This document shows, in pieces, positions 1-11,760 of a stretch of 64,000 bases of DNA. Numbering within the stretch: position 1 is the first letter of the stretch; each line of letters opens with the position of its first letter. This DNA comes from Trichopria drosophilae (Eukaryota > Arthropoda > Insecta > Hymenoptera > Diapriidae), in the NCBI GenBank assembly GCA_030407085.1, contig CM059587.1, positions 103,163,001 to 103,227,000 of the forward strand. Direction: 5' to 3'. Below the pieces are notes generated by a model that worked only from the letters and a program-made list of their open reading frames with translations, ran no database searches and was not told where the DNA came from. Both the position numbers and the translations under genes were made by a program.

Positions 1-876
1 TCAAAGGTTGAACTACACGGTCATGAAGAGCAGAGTCTAACGATTCTAATGGTGGTATCATAATTAAATTTTCATAAAAGAATTCAAAAGTTACAATCGA
101 TCAAAGTGTGAAAAATGCTTAACCGTCCATTCATTGGCATATTCACCCTATTTAAGGAACAAGATATTGTTACAATATATGTATAGAAACTACTCGAACC
201 TAACGATGCTAGAACTACCCTCTGCCGCCTTCTTTCCTGGCAGTGTTGAAATGGGAATATTCCCAGAAGCATCAGCCTTTCGTCAGGGAACAGCAATACG
301 AATTTAGCCAAAATTGTAGGCACCCGGGTCGAAGGCATCTAGTTTCGAGTTCTATTACAACCAAAATAGGTGTGAAACTTTGCTAATTAACAATCTATGT
401 GATATTACTGCTTTCATAAATCAAAATAGGCCATAAAAAACTCGTAATAACTTATTTGTACGATTTTACTACATAGAAAACCTTGCAGATTCAAAATAAT
501 ACCAATTTCAAAAATTTCAAAAATTTTCAAACTTCAGACGCCATTTTGAAATGAAAAACAAAATGCATGAAAATATGTGAATATACAATTTTGAAGTAAA
601 ACAATCGGGAACACGTTTCTGATAAGTTATAAGAAGATCTGAAACCGGTATTGTAGTTAAAAATTCATTTACACAAAAAAATGTGACTAAAAAATCGCGT
701 TTTTTTTCAATATTTTGTAAAAAATGGTGGTAAACGTCATTTCTCGAAAATTGCAGTAGCGACAATTGAAAGAGCGACATCAAGACTTCTCGGATATAGA
801 TGTTTCCATTTTTAAACAAATTTTATTGTATAATTAAAACGATGCTGAAATCTACGTACAAATTATGCAATAAGGG
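1..876. mobile_element. TTAA-flanked long inverted repeat element, right part (R0)
   Basis: This is the right part of the element described at 15412-17767, cut by the window start. Its right arm ends in GGG followed by TTAA (874-880). The open frames at 84-338 and 517-819 lie in the arms and mirror frames in the opposite arm, so they are not taken as genes. Confidence 0.65.
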
Positions 877-2142
877 TTAATGAACCAATTGGAATAAATC
901 TTAAGTAAGACAGTAAATACATTATTACTCGAAAAATTTGTTAAGTAAATACTGAAAACATCCGACATTCCTCTGCAAGCACTGGCTGCAGGGTATTATC
1001 CGGGCATCCGGGCATATATTCTACCCGTGCCCAAATTGAGATTGTAAAATGCGTGTTAATCTATAGAAGGCATCTCTAGTAATTCATTCATGAACATATT
1101 AGACCCTTTCCAATATAGGCAATACTGGCTGGAACAGTTGTGAGACCCAATTTCTAATCCCGAGATAAGTTAATGATATATTATAGGCACATTATGGGCT
1201 GTGTCTAGACATTTAAAATCTGCCCATGATTACACTTGAAATGGATGAGAATGTAAATTTTGTGTTTGATATTTGGGCACTGTAGGTTCCATTTCGAATA
1301 TGCCCTTAACAAATTTATTTAAAAGAGAACTTCTTGAGAAATCATTATAGTTTATTAATGAAATTGCTGCTTCAAAAATTTACGATAGAATAGCTCCTTC
1401 ATGGAATCTTTTTGTTAGGTAGTTTAAAACGAGTGATTCTTTGGTTAAAAATGGAACATGTCCCACTGAAATGCAGAATTTCCACTAATATTTGAGCACT
1501 GCATCGTATTATTTCAGCATACTTTTTATGATAGAATTTAGCATAATATCTATTGTGTTTCTCTCTAATCCTTTTTCGCGAGTCTGCCTGACACAATCCC
1601 TGGCACCACGATAAGTTTGGTTGATAGATGGTGGATTATCGTCTTATAAGGTGTAAAAAATTCTTACTTGGCATATTTGCTACAGCTTGGATTTGTTATT
1701 GTCTTCGATTTATCCAGGTAGAAAATCGGTCGGGAAAAACCAGATAGAAACCAACACCTGCGCGGTGACATCGTTTTAGACAGTAACAGCTCTGTTACGC
1801 TGTATTTTAATAAATTAAAAAACTTTTTAAAAATTATCCAGTTATTACTTAAGTATCTAGACAATGCCACTTTCAAAATATTTTTGATAAATAAATGTTT
1901 AATTAAACTTGAAAGAAACTGGTTAAGAATTATACATATAATTATATGGAATCCTAGACTTGTACTCAAAAATTTACATTTCGCATGCATATGTTTATAG
2001 AAGGATGTGAACTGGTAATGAGATATCAATTTACCAGTTCAATCTCAAATCTCACTTTAAGATATAAACTGACAAAACGTAATAAAAACTCACAAACAAT
2101 CAATTCCTATTATATTTCCTTCTCACTCATGTATTTTATACT
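877..2142. other. Non-coding unit segment with an older paralogue at 49.5-52 kb
   Basis: I see no convincing gene. The minus-strand frames at 1399-1596 and 1664-2029 carry no recognisable domain. From about 1195 to 2090 the sequence is recognisably similar to 49485-51960, where it is interrupted by insertions. The equivalent stretches in the other units are 17772-18996 and 34709-35925. Confidence 0.6.
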
Positions 2143-2997
2143 TACATTCTAAAATTATTGCACTCAAATTTAAGTCCAAAGGAGTGGAAAATGGGGTAGG
2201 TCGGGTTGGACTGCATTTGAGTTCTTTGGTGTCAAAATGTAGTTTAATGGCGTCAATAAACAAGGAAAAAGATAAAGGCGACTGAATGCCGTATAGACAG
2301 TACTAGTTACTGCGCGGCCGGCTTTTTTATTTCAACTCGCTATAACACAGTCAATTTTGAAGGTTTTGAAACGAATAAAAAAAGAAATTGTTCATTAGAG
2401 ATTTCCATCTAATGGAGACATAATAAATAACATATCTCAATAAACAATAAAGTTATTAAATTTTTTCTACGCAACTGCAAAATATACATTCTCGCTCTTC
2501 GTTTATAGAGCCAATTTCGAGTATCCGAAAACTGTCAGCGAGAAAGTTGTTCATAAAAGTATGAACAAATTTTCTGGAAAGTTTTATCTTTATTGGTGTA
2601 ATAGTAAAAAAGTAATGAATGTTTAAAGTTGGTGGCAGCCGATGACACCAACGCGTCATGTGCTTCGAGGCCCTGAGAAACTTCAGTGTTTATTGAGATA
2701 TATAATTTGTTCATTCTTCATTAGATGCAAAAAACTGTAATGAATAATTTCTTATTTTTTCCTTTCAAAATTCTCAGAATTGAATAAGATATAGCGAGAT
2801 GAAATAAAACCCGTTGGCCGGCCACGTAGTAACCAGTTTTCGATGCAGTATAACTACACCGGTAAAGGGATTCAAACCTAGCATGCAATACCCCCAAGGA
2901 GCAAATGTGACTCCAAGAGAATAAAATTGAAGCAAGTGAAATTTAACGATTACTCTCTCTTGGACTCCGCAATTGAATCCAATAATTTTAGAGTGTA
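2143..2997. mobile_element. Foldback/TIR element, family C (R0)
   Basis: The ends form an imperfect inverted repeat: TACATTCTAAAATTATTG at the left, and its counterpart TACACTCTAAAATTATTG read on the minus strand from 2997. The similarity continues inward. The block around 2290-2380 (gcggccggc, ctcgctata) matches the reverse complement of about 2780-2870, so the arms are ~400 bp. The frame at 2456-2659 lies in the loop and looks non-coding. I could not assign a superfamily; the flanking TA could be the target duplication. Confidence 0.65.
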
Positions 2998-3288
2998 GAT
3001 TATGTCAGAGGTTAGGTTAATGTTGTTCATAATGTAATATACTATTGGTTTCCGCACTAAACTATGGTTCGGCGATGGTTAGGACTCGGCTTGTATCAAA
3101 ATCTGGGCTAAACAATTGAAATATAATTAAAAATATTTCTTCGGCAAAGCTAGACCGGTACTAGCTAATATTTGCATAGTACTATATCTGGGCACTAGGC
3201 GAATTTTATATCCCACTGTAGGTACGAATACTGGCCAGTTTCACTGCCCAGCGTCAAGGAAAACTCACCAGTAACTTGTTTTTACCCG

Positions 3289-3556
3289 ATAAATATAAAT
3301 TTTATGGGCTCATATCACTTGAATAAAAAAAAATTAAAAATGTCTTCTTTCTTCCTTCTTCATGAATTTACAGACACTATCGCTTTTTAAAATTAAGACT
3401 TTATTTAAAATTGAAAAGATACAAAAATAAAATTTTTTTTTAATTATAAATAAAACTTCAAACTCTTTAAAAAATATATACAAAAAAATTAAAAATAACT
3501 TTAAAAGACTCAACGTTTCGGACCTCTTGGGTCCCTCTCAGGAGTCAATAATTAAA
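3289..3556. mobile_element. 268-bp insertion with 16-bp target duplication, Penelope/retro-like (R0)
   Basis: The 16-bp sequence aacttgtttttacccg occurs at 3273-3288 and again at 3557-3572, exactly flanking a 268-bp AT-rich insert. The insert ends with a foldable block around 3508-3546 (gactcaacgtttcggacc, then gggtcc and gagtc). Long target duplications and a structured terminal block suit a target-primed retroelement. Assignment to Penelope-like elements is inference from the resemblance of that block to terminal sequences of such elements. Confidence 0.55.
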
Positions 3557-3836
3557 AACTTGTTTTTACCCGGGTTCAATTTCTACTTGGGTAGACATCA
3601 AAAATCACTTATTATTAATATGTTTAGCTTCAACGTAACATTGAAACTTAAACGTTTAACGGTTGCATTGAACAATTTTCACGAACTTTGAGAACGTTTT
3701 AATGTTTCTATTATGGGTCACCTTAATCAGAAAAACGCTTCATCTGAAAACAAAAGGAAATAAAGGAAATCAATTGGAAATACCTATGACGCACATTTGA
3801 AAAATCTTTTTAAAAAAATTGTGTTAAATCTTAAGA

Positions 3837-6511
3837 ATGAATTCTTCTGGCAATTATAATTCAGTGAATTCTGCGATAGTTAGAGAGATGTCACAAGGCA
3901 ATGTGAAATTAACCAGGAATAGAGGTCCCTACGTATGAAATTGACAATGTTTCAAAAATATTTAAACAACATATCTAGTAAATATAGTGATGCACGGGTG
4001 CCCCTAAATGGAGAACTAATTAATGAATTAAAGGAACATTTAAGTCGCCTCTGCGAAGTTTACGATAAATTCGAAGATATTCAAATCGTGATCGAAGAAA
4101 CGACAGTTGACGATAATGAATTTAAAAACGCCACCGAATATCGTGAAGAATTTGAAAATTGAACAGTTTGAACAACAGTCAAACGGACAAATTAATTCAA
4201 ATAATGTTAGATTGCCAACTATTGAACCTCCAAAATTCACTGGTGAAATCGCTGAATGGTTGGGATTCCGGAATACGTTTGAATTGCTCATTCATAATAA
4301 TATGTCAATAACATCTATCCAGAAGTTTCGTTATCTTCGTGCCTCGGTTTCAGGTAGCGCGGGACAGATAATTAAACTTTTGGAATTTTCTTCAATAAAT
4401 TATGAAATATCTTGGAAAGCATTATCTGAGCGTTATAATAGTGAAAAGTTATTAACACACAATCATGTAAAATCGGTTTTTGAAATGCGAAATATGAAAT
4501 ATCAATATTGATATTGATATATCTATCTACTTTGAACGAAAATGCGTGCTTGGCTAGATATCAATGTGAAATGGACGTAATTAGTAAAGTTAGCGAATAC
4601 TCGTTTCGGTTAACATGTTTAGTAGTACGTGATATTACGGGACTGATGCCAAGTCATCATTTAAACAATGAGAGATTATCAATTCCACAAGGGATAAAGT
4701 TAGCTGACCCGTCCTTTCACCTCCCAGGATGCATTGATCTTCTCATAGGCGGCGATTGGTTTTTGAGTCTTCTCTGTATTGGCCTGCCAATTCACTTTAG
4801 ATCATAGTGGGCTTAAAGCTCAGAAAACAAGGTTAGGTTGGGTTATAGGCGGACCTCTTGAAATTCCCGAGGTACATAAGGTGCATTGCAATTTAATTGT
4901 TTAGTCTAGAATTGAAAATGCTCTTAAAAAATTCTGGGAATTAGAGGAGATTCCACAAGGCAGATTTTTCACAAATGAAGAAAAGGAAGTTGAAAATCTT
5001 TTTCAAAAGACCCATCGCAGAGATGTTGGTGGTAGATTTATTGTACAAATACTATTTAAGGATTGTCCTAGCAAACTCGGTGAATCTAGAAAGGCCGCCG
5101 AGCGACGATTATTAAATTTAAAGAGGAAGTTTACTAAAAGCCCCAATCTCAAACATGAGTATGTATCGTTTTTGGAGGAATATGAACGGTTGGGTCATAT
5201 GTCACAAATGGATTGCGAGAATAATTTGTAAGGTGTTGTAAAGGAAGACAGTACAAAGACTCGAGTTCGTATTGTTTTCGGTGGTTCTGCGGTGACAAGT
5301 ACTGGGATATCATTAAATCAGTTGCAAATGACAGGTGCAACGTTGCAACAAGATTTATTCGATATTTTGACCAGATTTCGACAACACAAAATCATTATAG
5401 CTGCAGACATCGAAAAAATGTATCGCCAAGTACTAATAGAACAAAATCAGCGCATATTCCAACGCATTCTATGGCGACCAACGCCAGATGAACGGATTAA
5501 ATCATTTGGTTTAAATACAGTGATATGCAGTAAATAGTGACATATGGCACAGCCAGTGTATCATTCTTAGCAATTCGCACACTATTTTAGTTGGCTGACG
5601 AATGCAAAGCAGAATTACCGCATATATCAAAAATCATTCGCGAAGATTTTTATGTGGATGATCTATTATTATTAGTATAGTTGTGAATTACACGGTTTTG
5701 CAGATGCATCTAAACGTGCGTACGGTGCATGCGTATATTTTAGATGTATAGAAGCAAATGGTCGCGTTCATGTAGCCTTATTTTGTTCTAAATCTAAGGT
5801 CTCACCTCTAAAAGAACAAACGATTCCACGACTGGAATTATGTGCGGCGCTATTACTCGCTAATTTAATTGATCGTGAAAACGAGTCAATTTGCCATGAT
5901 ATAAGCGAGACTGTTTACTGGTCTGATTCAACCATCGTGTTAGATTGGGTAAAATTGCAACCTGCGAGCTTGCCGGTATTCGTGGCGAATAGGGTTGTTC
6001 AAATTCAAAGGCTTGCATCATCAGAATTATAGCGACACGTCCCAACAAAAGAGAATGTCTCAGTCGAGGTGTATCTCCTAAGGATATTGCCGAAATAGAT
6101 CTTTGGTGGCATGGTCCCCCTTTTCTTTTACAGGAGAAGGGAGACTGGCCGAAATTACCATCTTACGAGACAAATCAAATATCTACTCCTCCGGTGTCAT
6201 TTAATTTCCATGCGCGAATATTTGCAGTGTCGTTAGATGTTGTTCAAAATTTAATTCAAAGATTTTCTAATTTAAACAAAATAATAAGAATTCTAGCGTA
6301 CATCAAACGTTTGATTAACAGACTTAAACGTGCTTCAGAGAAATATATGGATCCAATCTGTCACGATGAAATAAAATGTGGATTAGCAGACCCCATAAAA
6401 AAACGACCAAGATCGCGATTTTTATTCAACAATATCTGCAATTAATACTAATCAATCATTAATCAAGGACAAATTAAAATGGCTAAATCCATTGATTGAC
6501 AATGTTGGTCT
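3837..6511 (+). mobile_element. Decayed BEL/Pao retrotransposon, gag to RNase H/integrase start (R0)
   Basis: Recognisable parts lie in order on the plus strand. A gag start is at 3837, with a frameshift before 3935. A DUF1759-type gag region is at 4107-4511 (P-K-F-T-G-E-I-A-E-W-L-G-F-R). The C-terminal half of the DUF1758 protease region is at about 4560-4807 (ending L-A-D-P-S-F, then I-D-L-L-I-G). Reverse transcriptase lies at about 4900-5680, with the catalytic D in A-D-I-E-K-M-Y-R and Y-V-D-D at 5651-5662. RNase H is at about 5690-6050 (G-F-A-D-A-S). The start of the integrase region follows. Stops, frameshifts and internal deletions are present: the protease active-site half is missing, and the stretch between YVDD and RNase H is lost. 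No 5' LTR was found. The element is cut by the foldback arm at 6512. A TAG at 6030 is private to this copy. Confidence 0.9.
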
Positions 6512-6673
6512 GGTACCAGTACACTTAATCGTAGCCTATTTCATCGTCCCCCACTTCATAGTCTTCCGTTTCATCGTCTGGACACTTCATCGTCTGGGAC
6601 ATTTCATCGTCCGGGACATTTCAGCGCGCTCCATACTTTCTTGTGTTATGAGCTTTTCAACGTGCACCAGGTG
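6512..6673. mobile_element. Truncated left arm of foldback transposon FB-A (R0)
   Basis: This is the same sequence as the left end of the complete element at 40279-42306. It follows GTTGGTCT (6504-6511) and contains short ~18-bp repeats (cttcatcgtctggaca type), fewer than in R1 and R2. It ends abruptly at caccaggtg, where the next tandem unit begins. Confidence 0.85.
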
Positions 6674-6835
6674 TAAAACATTCTTTTAAAATAGGAGAGT
6701 TTAATACATTTTCGTATAACCTGTCAACAACAAATGCTGAAGGACGGAGAATTTTACTAGTTATAATATTTCTTTTAAGGGCTATAATACACTTTTTAAA
6801 AGCCAAGGGATAGTAACTGATAAAATACACTTTTC

Positions 6836-7552
6836 TCAGTGTGGAGAAATAAATGTTGTTTGCAGCATGGCGGATCCAAAATGGCAACCGCAATGACAAT
6901 TTTTTCCCTAAACTTAACCATTTTTTTTCTCGGATATTTTAGAGACAATTTTCTTAGAACAAAAACTAAAAAAACTGTCTTAGAATTGTCTCAAGAATAC
7001 CTTCAAATTTTTTTGTTAGAATGTTTTGATGCAATTTTTAGTTTTTCAAAAATTCGAAAAATCGAAAATTTGAAAAAAGTCGTTAAAAAATTTGACAGAA
7101 TTCTATGCCTATAAGAGTATATACATTCTACTATAAGTATAATTTTAAGAAAATTTTCTCTAAAGTTTATAGTTTTGAAGGAAAACAATAATTATTCAAC
7201 TTTTTTTAGATTTCAAGATCTGATAATGGTTTTCCTTTAAAACTACATACAGAGTTTAGAGAAAGATTTCGTAAATTGCCTTAGAATTGGTTAAAGAATT
7301 CTCTGAGACATAAAAATGATTTTTTCAAAATTACCATGTTTGGAATTTTTGAAAAACCACAAATTGCATCAAAAGATTCTCAGAATATTTGAAGACGTTT
7401 TTTAGTAAATTCTAAGCTATTTTTATTTCAAGGAAATTTTTTGTAAAGCCTATTGCTTTCAAGACAAAAATTTGTTAATTTAACAAAAAAATTGTCATTG
7501 CGGCTGCCATTTTACATCCGCCATGTTGTACAAAAATGTTTCTCCTTCACAA
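6836..7552. mobile_element. Long inverted repeat element with ATGGCGG motifs (R1)
   Basis: The left arm (about 6836-7160) carries gcatggcggatccaaaatgg. The right arm (about 7205-7552) carries the reverse complement of a very similar string, and the arms stay alignable toward a centre near 7180. The plus frame at 6839-7114 and the minus frame at 7003-7188 are arm shadows. The element starts about 160 bp inside the unit junction. Confidence 0.7.
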
Positions 7553-8687
7553 GTCATTAGTACAACTGGTCCACCTATAACGTGGATTAGAAGTCGGTGG
7601 AAACGCAAAATGTTATCAAAATTTTGATTCTTTGAGAAAAAATGTAAAACCACGATGTTTTTACAAAATAATATTAAAAATGTAGTGAAGATTTACTTTT
7701 AAACTTTCTAAAATTGAAAATCAAAAAGAGCGACCCTGAAAACGTCTAAATGTGATATTTGAATGATAATAATATTTTAATTATGGGATTCCGAATGAAG
7801 CTTCATAAAATCGTTGAGAATGATATGGAGATGTCATCAATCGTACTAAAATATACTACGTTGTAACTTAACATAATCGGCATAAAATTAATTAATTCCG
7901 GATGTATCAAAACAAACCACATTTTTTATTTTTATAAATGGATGTAAGGTCTGGTAAGGATGTGTATTTTATGAAGATAACATTTCTCCGAGTTATTTAA
8001 AGCTCTCAAAAATCGTTACATTTATATAAATTGAACCCCTTAGGAAATATCCTGCAAACTTGAATTTAATTTAACAAGTTTTGACAATTGTTATTGTAGT
8101 GATATGAAGATCAATAATTTATATGAATGCAAAAATCTTACGAATGAATCATGTAAAAATTCGCTGATAAATGTTCCTTAAATCGACAATTGTAAACTTT
8201 ATTACGACAAGACATTAAGAAACATTACCTGTTCGTTGCCTGGAACAATCGTTGAACCTACTATGTTTTTAAAATATTACATTTATAGAAATTTATAGGT
8301 TATTAGAGGGGAATTTAGAAAAAAAACATTTTTTACAATATTGTATACTTTCATAAGTAAACATTTATTTCCTTGGTCTGGAACAGGCTTGACAATGTAC
8401 ACAAGTTACACAAAATGCAAACCCGTAAACTTAGCAAAACTTTTGATGCGCATGTATGTGTTATATAAATTTATTTATATCTATTTATCGAATACTGAAT
8501 CTCATTTAGTTTCCTTGACTATCCGAAGTTATACGAATGAATAAACTTCTTATCTCTTATCGTACAAAATATACATACACTTGAAATATATCGACATATT
8601 TCGATCCATTGATTATAAATATAATCTTTTCACGAAACTCACGATATCACTCATCATGATTGCGAAGTAATCATGTACATTGCAATG
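7553..8687. other. AT-rich non-coding stretch (R1)
   Basis: I see no gene, RNA or TIR element here. The frame at 8341-8544 has no recognisable domain. The equivalent in R2 is 24457-25604. Confidence 0.55.
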
Positions 8688-9571
8688 TAATAGCAATGTA
8701 ACTGTCCGACAGTTCAACAACTTCCGGTAATTTTGGAGGGGGTACAGGAAGAGGTACTACCTCTGGCTCTTCGATCGCAGCCTCGATGTTCAACCTTTGC
8801 CCTTTTAGCAGCAATCGCTGATGCGGTCTCCTGCTGCCTTTTCTTCGCTCTTCGTATATTTTCCGGTTTTGGATATACTTTTAAAATTTCGTGTTCTTTA
8901 ACCCCCAGTTGATTCAGTTGTCGAGCAAGCATGGTAGCGTATTCAATACTAGCTGGATGTTTCATAAGTCCAAGTAAGGTCCTCTTCAATTGTTTTTCCA
9001 CACTAGTTATTTGCGAAACAGAGAGAGTAGGAGGCAAATCATTTTGGAGTTTTCACATAGCTTGAATGACTCCAGGCATGAACTGAGGTCGACTTTTTGC
9101 TATCAGTGACAGAGATCCCATGCAAGTCATCAAATTCACGCTGCTTACGTATGGCGAACCAAAGAATTTTATCAAAAGATCCATTACATGGTTAGCCTCT
9201 TCTTTTAACTTTTTCAATGTCAATGGTACATCTTCCAATAAAAAGTCATCAGGCTTCTTAGGCGTGTCTGGATCAGGATAAGTCTGAATTAAGACCACCC
9301 CTTCCAAGAACTTGACAGCTTGCGTTCGGATTCTGTAAATAAAATACATATTATTATCTAAATTTTATTTAAGGTTGCGGTATAAATTGGAACCTTTTCT
9401 TGATATAATTCTTATGATGTATATCATTACTGCCGCACCTCAGAAGAAAAGTCGTATCTTCATTTTTTGTCAAAATTGAGATAAAAATGTTTGTAATCGA
9501 CACAATGAAATGCATCATATTCTGAACATGAATATTATGATTATTTACTATAAATAATTTTTAAAAAATAA

Positions 9572-11656
9572 CTTGTTTCTTACAAAAGTTAATTTTAGGT
9601 AGGCATACTTTTTAAAATAGCCATAACGGATATCGGCTTCGTAGCTCAGGCGGTTAACGCACTAGACTACGCAGTCGTAGGTCGTTAGTTCGATCCCCGT
9701 CCGGTGAACAATTTTTCGATTTCGTTTTCAAGCAGTAGCTCGCTGTTGGTAAGACGAGCCACGTTGTTTGTTTACGTTTCGAAAATATTGTTTATCTGGC
9801 GGAAATCGACTCATGACCGCTGCTGTACTTGGTGTAGGTTTCCGCAGTCCTACATTTCATACACAAATGTGAAGTATGGCGCCATCTTCGTAAGTCGATC
9901 TGCAGCTCTCGCAAAATTTCACGATATAATAAAAATATGTCAAAAATTCAGTAAAAATGGCAATTCCGCCCGTTAACTAATAACAAAAAATGGAGATTTT
10001 TAATAAATTTAAGACGGATATTTTAATTCATAACTTAATAAATCACGTATAAATTTGTTGGAAATTAGTCAATAAACAATAGTTGAAAATGGATATACCG
10101 ACTAATCAGACAGCAATGATACTGTGGAAAAAAGTGGTAACTCCCAATTTATGGACATACGACCTTTTTCCACCGAATTAATGACTTTACGGAGCTCTGC
10201 ATCTTTGTTAAATGTATAGATACCAACCAAAAAAGTTGTATGTTACATTTTTTATTATTTAAATGCTTTGTATTCATAGTCATTTTTGTCATCTTTTTGG
10301 TAACATAATTCAATTTTGTATATAATGTAACAAGAAAAGGTATAAAAGTAATGACACGTTATATAAAATTATAAATTTAGTTTATATTTTCCACAATAGC
10401 AATGATAATAGTTTATATCCTTTTAGTATCTTAAATATCCTTTTAGTTAAATATATATAGTTTGTTAAAAATGTGAGTTTCGTGTACCAATTTGTTTGAT
10501 TCATATAGCTATGCGTAAAGTGAACTATCATATTCTAATTATATTTTGAGGAGTGTTGGAATAAAATAAAATATCAGTTTTTAGTATAATATTAGATTAA
10601 CATTTTTCGTACAATTAATTCAAGGCACCTATTTTATTTCGCAATATTTTCTGGAACCACCAGAGGTATGTGGACTTAAGCCAATTCCACATTTCTACGA
10701 CTAACAAAACTAGATATTTCTAGACGTTATAACTTTGTAACAATCCGAATTTAATATTATCGTGAGATTATTTTTTCTTCCTGTTTAATTTAAAGTTTTC
10801 AAAGAAGTAAATATACAATTTTTATAATATATTTTCTATAATTCACATTAAGTTAACCTATTTTAAGGAGTTTAATGTATATTTTCCTTAAAAGGAGCAG
10901 AAGGCGAATGCAGCAACAACACATTCAATGAAACATTAAAGTCGTACTGTTAATCAAAATCTATAAATATCCAAATACTTTTTAAAACTATAAGCTATAT
11001 TACTTATTTAACATAAAAATAAACCTGAAACGGTTGAGAAATAAAGGTGAAGCTCCGACAAAAATGTTACTCTAATTATTGGACTTTACGCTAAATTAAA
11101 ATATTTCAGTTGCACATTTCAACATTAAATAATAATTAGGGTTTATTTTATTTTTTATTGATAATTTTTACATGTTATTTTAAAAAAGTGCTAATTCAAG
11201 AATCACGAAATGTAATTAACAGTCATCTTCCTGACACAAATCTTTAATGTCGCATTTAGGTAAGTTTTATCAAAATTCTTGTCGACTACTTGGCATCAAT
11301 GGTACTAATTTCGTACTGATATTTTTAATTTAATATACGTAAAATTAATAGTTTATTATAGTGTGAGCACTTATTTCCCTCTTCCTTTGAAAAAACACAC
11401 TGTTTAAAATTATTTAGTAATAAAACATATTTTTTTGAATTTTGTTGAATGAAATTGCGTTTATACAATCAAAGAATCTGGTATATCCAACAAAAAGTGG
11501 ACATAACACTTTTATAGTTAGTATTTGTAGATACCACTATCTTTCTGAGAATAATAAATTCACAAATCGGGATGCTACAATAGCAACTCCCATGTGTGTC
11601 GGTTAAGGCTTTTTTATAAAAGTATACCTACCTAAAATTAACTTTTGTAAAAAACA

Positions 11657-11659
<3 letters not shown>
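9572..11659. mobile_element. 2.1-kb TIR DNA transposon in symplekin intron (R1)
   Basis: About 52 bp at the left (from acttgtttcttacaaaag, through ttaattttaggtagg, to aaaatagcc) match the reverse complement of 11607-11659 with only a few mismatches. The interior is AT-rich with no transposase frame, so the element is non-autonomous. A SINE is nested just inside the left TIR. The family is not identified. Confidence 0.75.
9635..9917 (+). mobile_element. tRNA-derived SINE (R1 copy)
   Basis: The head (ggcttcgtagctcaggcggt) matches a tRNA 5' half with a pol III A box (tagctcaggcgg), and agttcgatccc matches a B box. By position the anticodon loop would be ctacgca, giving an Arg(ACG)-like tRNA, but the stems do not pair well, so it is not a tRNA gene. 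About 200 bp of body aligns with the minus-strand SINE at 59201-59567. Similarity stops near 9917, and no poly(A) tail or clear target duplication is seen. The plus frame at 9704-9976 is inside this body and is rejected as a gene. Confidence 0.75.
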
Positions 11660-11687
<28 letters not shown>

Positions 11688-11760
11688 TTGTCTTTATTTC
11701 ACATGAACTATATAAAAGGCGAGCCACCGCGCAAGCTGCTTTGCAGTCTGACCTACAAAA
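11658..11760 (-). mobile_element. Probable non-LTR retrotransposon 3' end with (AAT)n tail (R1)
   Basis: Read on the minus strand, a GC-richer segment ending aaataaagacaatattatt runs into an (ATT)n tail, the form typical of LINE 3' ends with microsatellite tails. It abuts the right TIR of the 2.1-kb element. The tail is one triplet longer than in R2. No coding part remains. Confidence 0.4.

Larger units (their letters stand above)
1..6673. repeat. Tandem array unit R0 (partial, right end only)
   Basis: Position 1 corresponds to 16890 and 33827 in the next two units, and the match runs without rearrangement to the motif caccaggtg at 6665-6673. The left part of this unit is outside the window. 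Compared with R1 and R2 it keeps a ~38-bp stretch near 925-965 that they lack, and it has a shorter foldback arm. It also has an extra stop codon in the BEL RNase H region (TAG at 6030, where the others have TGG). Confidence 0.93.

Noticed and set aside
517..819. A conserved 100-residue protein (related frames at 15438-15755, 32375-32692 and 48980-49210)
   Set aside because: The related frames are the opposite arms of one inverted repeat, read in mirrored orientation, with no domain and no coding signature.
9635..9710. A tRNA gene on the plus strand (also at 26552, and minus strand at 59567)
   Set aside because: A and B boxes are good, but the anticodon and T stems do not pair, and the sequence continues into a ~200-bp body shared between copies. 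It is the head of a SINE.
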